Shown here: positions 21,794 through 30,188 of the stretch, piece after piece
How positions within the stretch are numbered: position 1 is the stretch's first letter
How the letters are laid out: each line of letters opens with the position of its first letter
From: Bacteroidaceae bacterium
GTDB taxonomy: Bacteria > Bacteroidota > Bacteroidia > Bacteroidales > Muribaculaceae
Length of the DNA stretch: 64,000 bases
Assembly: GCA_021768245.1 (NCBI GenBank)
Contig: JAETNO010000001.1
Location: forward strand, 62,001-126,000
Direction of reading: 5' to 3'
The notes under the pieces: model-generated
Seen by the model: the letters and a program-made list of their open reading frames with translations, nothing else
Told to the model about the DNA's origin: nothing
Database searches by the model: none
Made by a program: the position numbers and the translations under genes

Positions 21794-22408
21794 TTATAAA
21801 TATTTTTCTGTTTGGCTTATCTGAAGTATATGATAATCTTGTAACGACGAGTAATCTTCGCTTACGATAGCCGAATTAACAAATTTTGTTGCACCAATAG
21901 TTATTTCACCGTTTGAAGCATGAATATGTCCAAACAGGTGAAACTGAGGATTGATTTCATTGACTTTAGTCAATAATTCGGGAGAGCCATAGTGTATGTT
22001 GTCATCGAAATCCAAGATGTTGATTGGAGGATTATGGGTTATCAGTACATCTGTGTCAACAGGTATTTTCGCTATTCCCTTTATATTTATATCTGTGATA
22101 CAATCGTGCATAAACATTGGAATGCCATGAAATTTTATTCCGTTTATGGTTATAGATGAATATCGCAGGAAATGGCAATTGTCTGGAAGTCCTTCAATAT
22201 TACCGTCCCACAAGCAATCGTCATGGTTGCCGGCAATGAAAATTTTATGCTTGTACGGCAATGCGATAAACCAATTCAGGAAATTAAGTACTTCGGATTC
22301 AGCTCCCGAAAAACAGAAATCACCCGAATGAACGACAATGTCTGCATTTGGTAGATTTGTCAGTTCTTCATGTCGTCCATGAGTATCTGATATATGGAGT
22401 ATTTTCAT
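21794..22408 (-). CDS. Calcineurin-type metallophosphoesterase
   Basis: A 204-residue metallophosphoesterase with all five metal-binding motifs: SDTHGRH (Asp8, His10), HSGDF (Asp30), AGNHDD (Asn61, His62), ITHNPP and FGHIHAS. Family members cleave phosphodiesters in nucleic acids or nucleotides; the short single-domain form resembles YfcE/MPPED-type enzymes. Located between the beta-CASP nuclease (12-bp gap) and the small unknown gene (3-bp gap), so it belongs to the AbiE-headed operon. No signal peptide; it should act in the cytosol. Confidence 0.88.
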   Translation of the reverse strand: MKILHISDTHGRHEELTNLPNADIVVHSGDFCFSGAESEVLNFLNWFIALPYKHKIFIAGNHDDCLWDGNIEGLPDNCHFLRYSSITINGIKFHGIPMFMHDCITDINIKGIAKIPVDTDVLITHNPPINILDFDDNIHYGSPELLTKVNEINPQFHLFGHIHASNGEITIGATKFVNSAIVSEDYSSLQDYHILQISQTEKYL

Positions 22409-22420
22409 TAGAAAAATCTT

Positions 22421-23677
22421 TTAAGAGTGTAACGTAAATGAATCACCATCTTGTAAAAGGTCTATTCTCCATTGGTTATTAAAGTATTTGGCAAACTCTT
22501 CTGGCGCATCTGTATGAATAGGGATTATCGCTTTGGGAGAAAGCCATGTAAAGAGAGTGCTCAAGTTCTTCATGTCACAATGTCCGCTGGTATGGCGATA
22601 AAGGTATTCTTTTCCAAGTGCAGTTGCAAGTTCTTTGTTGTATGAGGGTGATGTTGGGTCGTTTACATATCCGTTCCACATAGAGAGGTAATATTGTTTG
22701 GGAGCACCCGGAATTTTGTTTATGAAATGGTAAAATCGCGGATTATTTCTGGCTATTAGTATATATCCTTTTTCCTGAAGGAAAGACATAAGTCTTTCAC
22801 TAATAAGAAACTCTTTTGGATTCTTCTTGTTATACATCAAGACTACAGGCTCATACTTCCCATACTTATAAAGACTTGACTTTGCCCAAACATGGGAGGA
22901 GTTGGCCACAACGTCCATTATCCGTTTTTGATGAGAGTCAATAATAAAGGGAATGCCCATCCGTAATGCGGCATGATAAATTGAGAATAAGCGGTCTATG
23001 TTGGTGGAGGAGAGATAAACAATGTTGTATTTATATCGTTGAAATTCTTTTTCTAACTGCTTTTGCAAATCATGCTCAGATTGTGATGTGGCATCGGGAC
23101 GCTTTACATTTGTGCCCTCGCAAATCACGTAATCCACTTTCCTTATGTATTTATCAATCACTTCACGCAATCTTCCGCTACGAAATCCGTGTGTACGGAA
23201 GTCACCTGTATGAAATACGGTCGCATCTTCTGTTTCAATCTTGAATGCGCAAGCGTCAAAAGCCGAATGGTCAATGATTATCGGCATCACCTTGAATGGT
23301 CCAAACGCAAAAGACACCCCTGCTTCAAATGGAGTCACTTTTTCAAGGCGTTCAAACAAACGTGCTTGTATCTCATCAACGCCTTTCAGGTGATTTGATG
23401 TTATTTTCTGAATCTCAAGACCTAATTTCCCCATAAAGACGGGAACAGTATCTGGCAACAGATGAATGTTGCCGATATGGTCGCCATGATAATGCGTAAT
23501 GAGCATAGCACTCTTTGACAGGTTGCCTTTAGTCAAACCATTAATATCAAGTGGTTCGGATGCAACACTTCCCGGCAACTGCTCACCGAAATCAACAAAC
23601 AGTCGCCATCCGTTATGCTCATACTCAGTGACTGAGCCTCCAATCTGATTTGTTCCGCGATGAATGATTAGTTTCAT
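22421..23677 (-). CDS. Beta-CASP metallo-beta-lactamase-fold nuclease (RNase J-like)
   Basis: A 418-residue MBL-fold protein. Motifs: ITHYHGDHIG (His62, His64, Asp66, His67), IIDHSAFDA, VFHTGDFR, then the beta-CASP signatures CEGTN, TSGHCD and IPIHTD. This is the RNase J/CPSF73 type, so an RNA or single-strand DNA nuclease is likely. It lacks the C-terminal domain of housekeeping RNase J (usually about 550 residues). The start overlaps the stop of the PD-(D/E)XK-like gene by 4 bp, and the phosphoesterase follows 12 bp later, so it is a translationally coupled part of the operon. Confidence 0.87.
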   Translation of the reverse strand: MKLIIHRGTNQIGGSVTEYEHNGWRLFVDFGEQLPGSVASEPLDINGLTKGNLSKSAMLITHYHGDHIGNIHLLPDTVPVFMGKLGLEIQKITSNHLKGVDEIQARLFERLEKVTPFEAGVSFAFGPFKVMPIIIDHSAFDACAFKIETEDATVFHTGDFRTHGFRSGRLREVIDKYIRKVDYVICEGTNVKRPDATSQSEHDLQKQLEKEFQRYKYNIVYLSSTNIDRLFSIYHAALRMGIPFIIDSHQKRIMDVVANSSHVWAKSSLYKYGKYEPVVLMYNKKNPKEFLISERLMSFLQEKGYILIARNNPRFYHFINKIPGAPKQYYLSMWNGYVNDPTSPSYNKELATALGKEYLYRHTSGHCDMKNLSTLFTWLSPKAIIPIHTDAPEEFAKYFNNQWRIDLLQDGDSFTLHS

Positions 23678-24657
23678 AGGACACAGTCGTATAATGTATC
23701 TTGTAAAATGTCGTCAATATTAAAGTCTGTTGGACTTTGCACTTTCTTGAATAGGAACTTAATATCAAATGGAGGATTGTTTTCAACATCAATCCCCGTT
23801 TCTTTCATGGCATTTTTCTTAGATACGCATGTCGAGTTTTCCTCAACCCACTTCTTGCGCAAGTCATTGAAAAGATACCGTCCCATTGTCTCTTTGGGAT
23901 TATGTGCGCTCTTGTTATCCCATAGCGTTATTACATAAAATTCTATCTTTCCGGAAAAATTATAAGACGTTTTTAAAAGTCTTTCGGGAACATTTACACC
24001 AATCTGATGCAGGTTATGAAGTTGGCATACAATTTCCGAACAGAGATTTTCCAAACATTCCGTTTTTTGGGAAAATCTCTTGAAATCCATAATATGTTTC
24101 ACGATGCCTGCTGTTCCCGCTATTGCAGACGAGTTATACTTTAGTTCTATTACGGCTATTCGGTGTGGGGCTTTCTTTGATACGGCAATAATATCAAACC
24201 GGCCTTTAAATTTCTGGCACGTAAATTCCTGAACCTTTTCTGATTGGCGATATTCGATATCTGTACAAAACCATTCGGAATCAGGATTGGAATTATTATT
24301 GGATACAAGGGTATGCTGGGCATTCTTCTCCGGAGTACTACGACTTAAACTGTTTGCTTTTATATCTCTGATTTTCGTACATAATACCCCTGCCTTATAC
24401 TGATGTTCTTTACCGGTATGCTTTCCTGACACATAGAAATCATTAACATCGCACACCAATTCTCCCTCTCTGTTACAGTGTACCATTGCAACTTTGTCTG
24501 CAAGGTGATAAATACCGATGGCATTGTTGCGAATACATGCCAGCAAGTCCTTGTCTTCTTTAACAAGAGTACACAAAGATGATTCTTTGAACTTTGTTGC
24601 CAGCTTTTCATTTATACCTCGCAGATATGGTTTTTTGCTTTCTTTTACTATTTCCAT
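23674..24657 (-). CDS. PD-(D/E)XK nuclease-like protein
   Basis: A 327-residue protein. FKGRFDIIAVSKKAPHRIAV followed by IELKYN gives the D...ExK core (Asp155, Glu171, Lys173) of restriction-endonuclease-fold proteins; a helix with FKRFSQK follows. The N-terminal 150 residues and the C-terminal half are not recognisable, with several Cys scattered. No membrane segment. Overlaps: 10 bp with the AbiEii stop side and 4 bp with the beta-CASP start. Proteins with this core in defence operons usually cut nucleic acid; target unknown. Confidence 0.7.
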   Translation of the reverse strand: MEIVKESKKPYLRGINEKLATKFKESSLCTLVKEDKDLLACIRNNAIGIYHLADKVAMVHCNREGELVCDVNDFYVSGKHTGKEHQYKAGVLCTKIRDIKANSLSRSTPEKNAQHTLVSNNNSNPDSEWFCTDIEYRQSEKVQEFTCQKFKGRFDIIAVSKKAPHRIAVIELKYNSSAIAGTAGIVKHIMDFKRFSQKTECLENLCSEIVCQLHNLHQIGVNVPERLLKTSYNFSGKIEFYVITLWDNKSAHNPKETMGRYLFNDLRKKWVEENSTCVSKKNAMKETGIDVENNPPFDIKFLFKKVQSPTDFNIDDILQDTLYDCVL

Positions 24658-25685
24658 AGTATTTTATTTTCTCTAACTTTATCATTCAGATCTTTGAGAG
24701 TGTTTATCAACTCTTCAAATGATACCGACTCACCATAAATCATGTGCAACCGCATATTCTCATAGTCGGCTTTCCATTGTTCAACGACAGAAGTAGGGGG
24801 AATGATATTGAGTGTTGCCGGATAAAGAGTGTCATAATCGAAGCCACGCAAACCGATGAACGTGCGGCGATGCTCCACTACTTGGCGGTAGAGGTCTGCA
24901 TTATTGATAGCACACTCTGCTATCGGCGTTTTCAACATCTGCCCGATGTCGTACATGTGGCGTGACATCCGTTCCACTCTGATTAAATCTTTTGGCTTGG
25001 CAAATTCTTCGTGGAGCAGGAATACCTTTTCAAGGAAAGTACGTTCCGGGAGAACCGCTCGCACCATGAACTTAGGCTCTGCAAAGGGTGCTTTCGGATA
25101 TACTTGGTCAATCATGGAATCAAGTGCAATTTCCTGCACAGGTTCGCTCATTGACCTGCCGCTGACCTCCACTTTTACCTTGGGAAGAACGTATTGATTA
25201 CCATCCGCTCCATCTATGGAAAAGGACAGCACGGAATCATAATTGATGTTGATGACTTCCGGGTCTGTTGTGGAGATAGGAGTTATATCCACATTCACCT
25301 TGAACTTTTCTTTTGATATGCCGTTTTGATATAGCTGTTCTGCCAAGTCATGCTGCATGGTCTCTCTTACAAAAGAACAGGCTGTACGACGCAGTTTGTC
25401 ACTGATTTGCGTCTTGGATAAGGTTCCTGTAAAACCAAGATACTCCCTATCAATAGCAACATCAATATCCTCGGAAAAACGGTCAATCAGATGCCAGCAC
25501 TTACTCAGCGATGTTCCGCCCTTAAAAGACAAATGGTCGGCGTAAGATAAACCGAACATGGCACGGAGAACCGCCGTGACCCACCAATCCTTTTCTATGA
25601 CCTCCCGCTGGCGGATGTTCAATTCCGAGGAAACACGGTCAAGTATATCCACACGGTCTTCTTTTGACAAATCAATGAATTTCAT
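24648..25685 (-). CDS. abiEii: AbiEii/AbiGii-type nucleotidyltransferase toxin
   Basis: A 345-residue nucleotidyltransferase of the AbiEii/AbiGii family, toxin of type IV-like TA/abortive-infection systems. FKGGTSLSKCW (GGTS at 56-59) and SEDIDVAI (Asp73, Asp75) form the GS...DxD active site. I take the ATG at 25685, which overlaps the AbiEi TGA (ATGA), over the ATG at 25709. AbiEii homologues transfer nucleotides to RNA (MenT-type enzymes modify tRNA acceptor ends). The gene is normally paired with AbiEi only; here five or six more genes follow in the same transcript. Confidence 0.93.
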   Translation of the reverse strand: MKFIDLSKEDRVDILDRVSSELNIRQREVIEKDWWVTAVLRAMFGLSYADHLSFKGGTSLSKCWHLIDRFSEDIDVAIDREYLGFTGTLSKTQISDKLRRTACSFVRETMQHDLAEQLYQNGISKEKFKVNVDITPISTTDPEVININYDSVLSFSIDGADGNQYVLPKVKVEVSGRSMSEPVQEIALDSMIDQVYPKAPFAEPKFMVRAVLPERTFLEKVFLLHEEFAKPKDLIRVERMSRHMYDIGQMLKTPIAECAINNADLYRQVVEHRRTFIGLRGFDYDTLYPATLNIIPPTSVVEQWKADYENMRLHMIYGESVSFEELINTLKDLNDKVRENKILWK

Positions 25686-26287
25686 CGCTGTAATATCGTT
25701 TTTATCCATGTAGGAGCAAGAACTATATCATGATTAAATTCTTGTTCCGAGACATGGCTGGTTATCATATTTTTTATTATTCCCTTCTGGTCTTCAGTTA
25801 TGGTTTTCTCGCCAATCTCGCGCATGGCAAGAACAGCCAGTTGCATTAATTGGGATTGATAGGCAAAATTTCCCAAGTCATTACTGTGCCGAAAAGTGAT
25901 ACTCTTTCCCTCTCCGAACTTGACCTGCCGTGCAGAGCCGTCCGTTATATAGATAATGTTAGCCGGAACCTGAGTAGATAATCCCAGTTTGTTAAGTGCG
26001 TATGCTCCGGTCGGAATAATACGCGCATTATCCCGTTGAGCTATTTTCAAGGCAATGGCATCTAATGACGGCTCACGCAATGTGCCGTCCCACTTGTCAT
26101 ACAAAGGTCTATAGTAAATACCTTTTGCAAAGCGATACAACAATCCGTTACGGCACAAGCGGCTTAGTCCCGACCGTACAGCATCGGGAGTGCCGCACGT
26201 TGTGAAATCATCAGGAATAAGTATTGTTCCTTCTTTTGTCTGCTCCACAATATCGTGCATCGCCTTGTAAGAACTGTTTGCACCCAT
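25682..26287 (-). CDS. abiEi: AbiEi-type antitoxin/transcriptional regulator (DUF6088-like)
   Basis: A 201-residue protein from the ATG at 26287 (MGANSSYKAMHDIVEQTKEG); the longer frame to 26374 would place its start upstream of a good -7 box at 26305-26312. The N-terminal winged helix has GTPDAVRSGLSRLCRNG and LLYRFAKGIYYRP, typical of AbiEi antitoxins that repress their own promoter and neutralise AbiEii. It is the first gene of the operon and is coupled to AbiEii by ATGA. Confidence 0.9.
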   Translation of the reverse strand: MGANSSYKAMHDIVEQTKEGTILIPDDFTTCGTPDAVRSGLSRLCRNGLLYRFAKGIYYRPLYDKWDGTLREPSLDAIALKIAQRDNARIIPTGAYALNKLGLSTQVPANIIYITDGSARQVKFGEGKSITFRHSNDLGNFAYQSQLMQLAVLAMREIGEKTITEDQKGIIKNMITSHVSEQEFNHDIVLAPTWIKTILQR

Positions 26288-26304
26288 AGTTTTATATTTT
26301 GCCA

Positions 26305-26312
26305 CAAAGTTA
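26305..26312 (-). promoter_or_regulatory. -7 promoter box (TAACTTTG) of the AbiE-headed operon
   Basis: TAACTTTG on the minus strand fits TAnnTTTG and ends 18 bases before the ATG at 26287. It decides the start choice of abiEi. AbiEi autorepression at this promoter is expected from the family. Confidence 0.5.
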
Positions 26313-26374
26313 GTGTTTTTTTGTGGTATATTGTGCGGCTTGCAGAAATTATTTGCTTGGATATTTGACAACAT

Positions 26375-26800
26375 TGATTTTGATGCTTAATCAACAACAA
26401 AAAACTTTATTGCAGCAATTCAGAGAAATACTCTTCTCTAAGGGTGTCGATTCAACCGTACCCCCTTGCCTCAAAGAATCGTTGTGCAAAGTTTCGTGTG
26501 ATGGGGTGGTTTCAACACACACCATCTATATCTATTGCACTTTGACCATTCAGAATCTCAATCTCACTTTTAGTACGCATTCCTAAGGGGGTGGGTTGAA
26601 ACCACCCCCCCCTTAAATAGTATGTTTGTTATGGGGTCGTTTGAACCGAACCCATAAACTTGGTAATCGCATTAAAAAATTATTCAACTTGCCACATTTC
26701 GCATGAAATAAAGGTTAAAATCGTTAAATCTTCACTTTTTTAGTCCCTCGTATCAAATACACAGGACTTTTCTACCGTATTATCTGCAAGTTGCTGATAA
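26375..26800. other. Intergenic region at the probable right edge of the mobile element
   Basis: No convincing gene. It holds a strong hairpin at 26584-26615 (GGGGGTGG / CCACCCCC) and four imperfect copies of a GTTGAAACC-type motif (about 26446-26468, 26497-26514, 26586-26612, 26630-26655). The rest is AT-rich. The element junction is expected here, but no attachment site could be fixed. Confidence 0.45.
26584..26615. repeat. GC-rich hairpin with GTTGAAACCACC core
   Basis: TAAGGGGGTGG (26584-26594) pairs with CCACCCCCCCCTTA (26602-26615), with two extra C in the right arm. The core GTTGAAACCACCCC is found inverted about 95 bases upstream as GGGGTGGTTTCAAC. Confidence 0.6.
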
Positions 26801-27295
26801 TCAACAGCTGCTATATACTCCAAATGTAATTCCATCAAAAACATTATATTGCCCCAAAATCTATCATCAATAGGCAGTCAAGCCTTTGGATTATGCGAAT
26901 TCAAGACTATCACCTGCATGTCGCAGATTCCCCCTCTACTTTATGAAGAGACACCAACGAGGGTATTCTCTCAATCAGTCATACGGTTTGCCACACTATA
27001 TGTGCCTTCAAATTGTAAAAACATATATACAAGTGACAGCGCATGGGGGCAATTTAAAAAGATATCGGAACTCTCAAATTCTGCAATCGACGATATTTTT
27101 TATGAGTCCAACATATCTATATCATCCATAAACGGAGTTATTGTTATCAATGGTATTTCAGATGAAGAACCAGTGGAGATTTTCGATACGTTTGGCAAAA
27201 CTATATATGCGGGAAATGCATCCTCAATCCCCAACCTACATAACGGCATATATATAATCCGCATAGGGACTTACCTGAAAAAAATCATCCTTTAA
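26801..27295 (+). pseudogene. 3' remnant of an LRR_5 (BspA-like) surface protein with T9SS sorting domain
   Basis: The frame has stops just upstream (26795-26800), so only the last ~165 codons remain. From 26801 it reads an LRR_5 unit (NIILPQNLSSIGSQAFGLC), a typical post-LRR segment (LYVPSNCKNIYTSDSAWGQF) and a C-terminal sorting domain (EEPVEIFDTFGKTIYAGN, then GIYIIRIG) of the type exported by the T9SS encoded at 30-37 kb. Without the 5' part and signal peptide it cannot be secreted. The likeliest cause is disruption by the adjoining mobile region. The only starts are a TTG at 26849 or later codons. Confidence 0.65.
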
Positions 27296-27323
27296 CTTCT
27301 AATATCACAACTGTAAACTGACT

Positions 27324-27355
27324 AAGGATGTGGTGCCGGGGTGTACCACATCCTA
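27324..27355. terminator. Hairpin terminator between the LRR remnant and the lipid kinase gene
   Basis: AGGATGTGGT (27325-27334) pairs perfectly with ACCACATCCT (27345-27354) around a 10-base loop. It lies between convergent genes and may serve both. Confidence 0.65.
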
Positions 27356-27396
27356 TGTATTTGTTTATAAGGGAAATAAATAAGGACTGATGATAG

Positions 27397-28371
27397 CTAT
27401 CCAATCGGGGATTTCTGGAAGAGATTGGCAATTGAGATGCGGAAATCGTTGAGCATCGATGAGACAGGGGTGAGAATCGGGCGGAATGGATGGGCAACTG
27501 TAGGCGTAAAGACCCGGAGTCCGCTATGGATACATTCTATATCAAGATGTTCCTCGAGTTCCATAGGTTCGCCGTCGACATGCGATGGGCCCCGCCTCTC
27601 GCGGATAATCTGCATGTTGTCAGTGCGGAATGTGTGGATGAGCATGTTACGCTCGATGAATCCCGTCAGCATATCAACGCCCACGAGAGCTGTCGATAGA
27701 GTGTTGCCCGCATGGATTATAGTCACATCAAGCAACCCGTCGTTGATTGACGCGCTCGGGGCGATATAGGCATTGTTTCCATATTGCGAGGCATTGCATA
27801 CGGCCACAAGAAATGCCTTTTCAGTGAGCTTCTTACCGTTGGCGATTATGGTATAAAACTCAGGCTCATAGCTGGCATAAGTCTCGAAAGTGCTTTGGAT
27901 ATAGGTGAGCTTCCCCCGCGTTTTCTTTTTGGCGAAAGCCTCACTGACCGCCGCATCGAAACCGACACCGCATGTACAGAAAAACTTCTTTCCGTTGACC
28001 GTGGCATAATCAATTTCAGACGGATGGTTCTCGAGAATCACCTTCAGGCCCTCACGCAAATCAATAGGTATGCCGAGATGCCTCGCAAGACCATTGCCGG
28101 AACCACATGGAAGAATTCCGAGCACGACTCCCGTGCCACACAGGGCGGCGGCAGTTTCATTGATGGTGCCGTCGCCACCCGCTGCAAGCACCGTGTCACA
28201 GCCTCCATCAATAGCCGACTTAGCCAGTCTGGTAGCATCTCCATGCCCTTTAGTATACGCCACCTCTATCTCCCAGCCAAGAGGGCTTAGAGTATCCATG
28301 ACCATACGGTCAAGGCCGGCCTTACTGCGCGTGCCGGAAATCGGGTTGATAATCAGGCGTGCTTTATGCAT
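27397..28371 (-). CDS. Diacylglycerol/lipid kinase (YegS/BmrU family)
   Basis: A 324-residue lipid kinase. The nucleotide-binding motif AAGGDGTINE (GGDGT 65-69) and the following PCGSGNGLARHLGI are diagnostic of the DAGK catalytic domain; the C-terminal beta-sandwich contains HVDGEPMELEEH. It would phosphorylate diacylglycerol or related lipids at the inner membrane face, recycling lipids into phospholipid synthesis. It shares one base with the stop of the small T9SS cargo gene upstream (28371), so they are probably cotranscribed. Confidence 0.92.
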   Translation of the reverse strand: MHKARLIINPISGTRSKAGLDRMVMDTLSPLGWEIEVAYTKGHGDATRLAKSAIDGGCDTVLAAGGDGTINETAAALCGTGVVLGILPCGSGNGLARHLGIPIDLREGLKVILENHPSEIDYATVNGKKFFCTCGVGFDAAVSEAFAKKKTRGKLTYIQSTFETYASYEPEFYTIIANGKKLTEKAFLVAVCNASQYGNNAYIAPSASINDGLLDVTIIHAGNTLSTALVGVDMLTGFIERNMLIHTFRTDNMQIIRERRGPSHVDGEPMELEEHLDIECIHSGLRVFTPTVAHPFRPILTPVSSMLNDFRISIANLFQKSPIG

Positions 28372-28691
28372 CAGATTGTTACTCGGCGTGTTGTCGTTCC
28401 TATTTTCAGAATATAAATTCCCTTGGCTTTCATCTGCAGGCGGTGAGTGCCGGCGGGAAGGGTCTCCTGTGAAACCAATTGCCCCAGAATCGTGAATACT
28501 TTCACATTAACCTGCTTCTGCGACACAATATATATAGCATTGTCACGTACCGCAACATCAATCCACTCGGGGTCGAGACGCTGCTCGGTGAAAATCCGGC
28601 CGGGTGCATCAACAGTCTCCCAGCGGGGCGTGGCCCCTATGGCAAGCATTGCAGCAAAGGCAATAAGCAATATGACAAACAGTTGACGCAT
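28371..28691 (-). CDS. Very small secreted protein consisting mostly of a T9SS-like C-terminal domain
   Basis: A 106-residue protein. The ATG at 28691 (MRQLFVILLIAFAAMLAIGA) is used; the frame to 28700 needs a TTG. After the signal peptide only about 25 residues precede a sequence that looks like a T9SS sorting domain: IYIVSQKQVNVKVFTILGQL, PAGTHRLQMKAKGIYILKIG, ending RRVTI. A cargo with hardly any passenger domain is odd; it could be a remnant or a small effector. The T9SS locus lies about 2 kb away. Confidence 0.75.
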   Translation of the reverse strand: MRQLFVILLIAFAAMLAIGATPRWETVDAPGRIFTEQRLDPEWIDVAVRDNAIYIVSQKQVNVKVFTILGQLVSQETLPAGTHRLQMKAKGIYILKIGTTTRRVTI

Positions 28692-28797
28692 TTCTATCAA
28701 TGATTAAACCTATTGGATATCTCAGTCTACACAAGCGTACAGTCAGAGCATATCTTTTGCAAAAGTAATAAAATTTAAGTAACTCTCAAAATAAAAA

Positions 28798-28841
28798 TCC
28801 CTCCACCCGGCGGCTTGGAAAGCTGAGCCGGAGTGAAGGGA
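28798..28841. terminator. Bidirectional terminator after the choloylglycine-hydrolase gene
   Basis: TCCCTCCAC.CCGGC pairs with GCCGG.GTGAAGGGA, with an inner GCTT/AAGC. Minus-strand transcripts would end in ATTTTTATTTTG; a T-run (GTTTTTTATAG) also follows on the plus side. Confidence 0.75.
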
Positions 28842-28915
28842 CGGAGTAGTGTGTTTTTTATAGTTATAGAGTAGAGTCAGAACTATTATGTGGTTTTTGG
28901 CTTCAGAAGAGAGGA

Positions 28916-29953
28916 CTAATACATCGGAGTGAATGGCTTGGTCTTGAAAAGTTTGTGTGTAGCATCGCCGACGAAATCCTCACTCTTGGAGGTGTCAATC
29001 TTCAGAACCGGAGCACCCGGACGCAAATCACATTTCTTCAAATCGATATAGAAAAGGCCGGGATTAGTCACGAGATCGAAATAGTAGAGCCTGTCGCGAA
29101 GATTTGCGAAAGTGCGCCACTGAGTGGAGCTGACATTGCCCTCTCCTTCAACCGTGTAGGTATATGGCACAGATACATTCCAGAGAATCGAGCGGGTTAT
29201 TGAAACTCCGAGCTTCGCATCGCCGGTTTTCTCGACATTATTGTCGAAGAAATAGGCCCTGACAAAGCGATCAGGACTCGAGACGGTACCCGGGAGGGTA
29301 TGCGTGCCACCCTTTTTCACCCAATAATCATTAATTGCGTTTATCTGAGGGAAAGTCGGGTCATTTGTAAGCACGGGTATGTCCTGACCCTCATAGATTT
29401 TAATATTGCCATGGTCAAACTCAAACACCGCTGACTTCCCGCTCGCGTCAGTCATGCCCCAATGGAGCGCGGAGACTGTACCTCCGTCAAATGTCGCACC
29501 CGAGATATTGAAATCATGTTTCCTGAGCATCGCCACGGCTTCGTCGGTTGTAGCGCACAAATCCAGAATCCACGCAGGGAACATAGCCAAAGACATGGGA
29601 GGACGCTGCATGGTGGAATCATTGATATACACAGTGCCCTTGCAGAAAAGTCCGTTGACCACGAGGCCTTTTTCATTCATACCCTCCGTGACTCCTCCAT
29701 CATAGCCTACGGCATAGACCGCACCGTACTTAGAAGTCCATTCTACAGAACCGGGAAGATTGTTGCCAACCTTTTTCATACCACGGGGATAGACATAGAG
29801 ATTGGTGGGAATAGGTGTCTTCCAGTCAAGTGAACGACCGACGATACGGAGGCTGTCGTTGCCCACATAGAGCACTCGCGAACAGGCTTCTGTATGTTCC
29901 GCCCCGAAAATGGAGACGAAAGCCATGGCTATAGCGAAAAGTTTTACTTTCAT
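28916..29953 (-). CDS. Choloylglycine hydrolase family protein (linear amide C-N hydrolase, BSH-like)
   Basis: A 345-residue Ntn-hydrolase with a signal peptide (MKVKLFAIAMAFVSIFGAEH) processed to expose Cys24 of ACSRVLY, the family nucleophile. Other expected residues: GRSLDW (Asp), GMNEKGLVVNGL (Asn), VLTNDPTF (TNxP Asn) and PDRFVRA (Arg). Gut Bacteroidales homologues hydrolyse conjugated bile salts or other linear amides, and the exported form is normal for Bacteroidota. Substrate specificity cannot be read from the sequence. It has its own 235-bp upstream region and a strong terminator after it. Confidence 0.9.
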   Translation of the reverse strand: MKVKLFAIAMAFVSIFGAEHTEACSRVLYVGNDSLRIVGRSLDWKTPIPTNLYVYPRGMKKVGNNLPGSVEWTSKYGAVYAVGYDGGVTEGMNEKGLVVNGLFCKGTVYINDSTMQRPPMSLAMFPAWILDLCATTDEAVAMLRKHDFNISGATFDGGTVSALHWGMTDASGKSAVFEFDHGNIKIYEGQDIPVLTNDPTFPQINAINDYWVKKGGTHTLPGTVSSPDRFVRAYFFDNNVEKTGDAKLGVSITRSILWNVSVPYTYTVEGEGNVSSTQWRTFANLRDRLYYFDLVTNPGLFYIDLKKCDLRPGAPVLKIDTSKSEDFVGDATHKLFKTKPFTPMY

Positions 29954-30045
29954 AAGGATTGGAGATTGATGTGTGTTTTGAACGTGATTCTATTATAAAT
30001 AATAACATCATCTCCTCCCCTTTAGTTCGAGAAAACCGTGAAAAC

Positions 30046-30071
30046 AAAAAACATTCCCGCCACGGGGGAAT
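30046..30071 (-). terminator. Terminator of the T9SS operon
   Basis: On the minus strand ATTCCC (30066-30071) pairs with GGGAAT (30053-30058) and is followed by GTTTTTTG. It lies 118 bp after the gldN stop. Confidence 0.6.
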
Positions 30072-30188
30072 CAACCTCTGACCAAAATTAGCAAGCTGTG
30101 AGAAAGGTCTTTAACAGGGGCTGACGACGCGGCGGGAATATGTATGTCAAAAAGTATGTAGAAAAAATCCGATTTACATGACAGGGAA

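Noticed and set aside
26323..26586. 87-codon plus-strand frame divergent from abiEi
   Set aside because: Covers the abiEi promoter and the repeat motifs; no recognisable domain.
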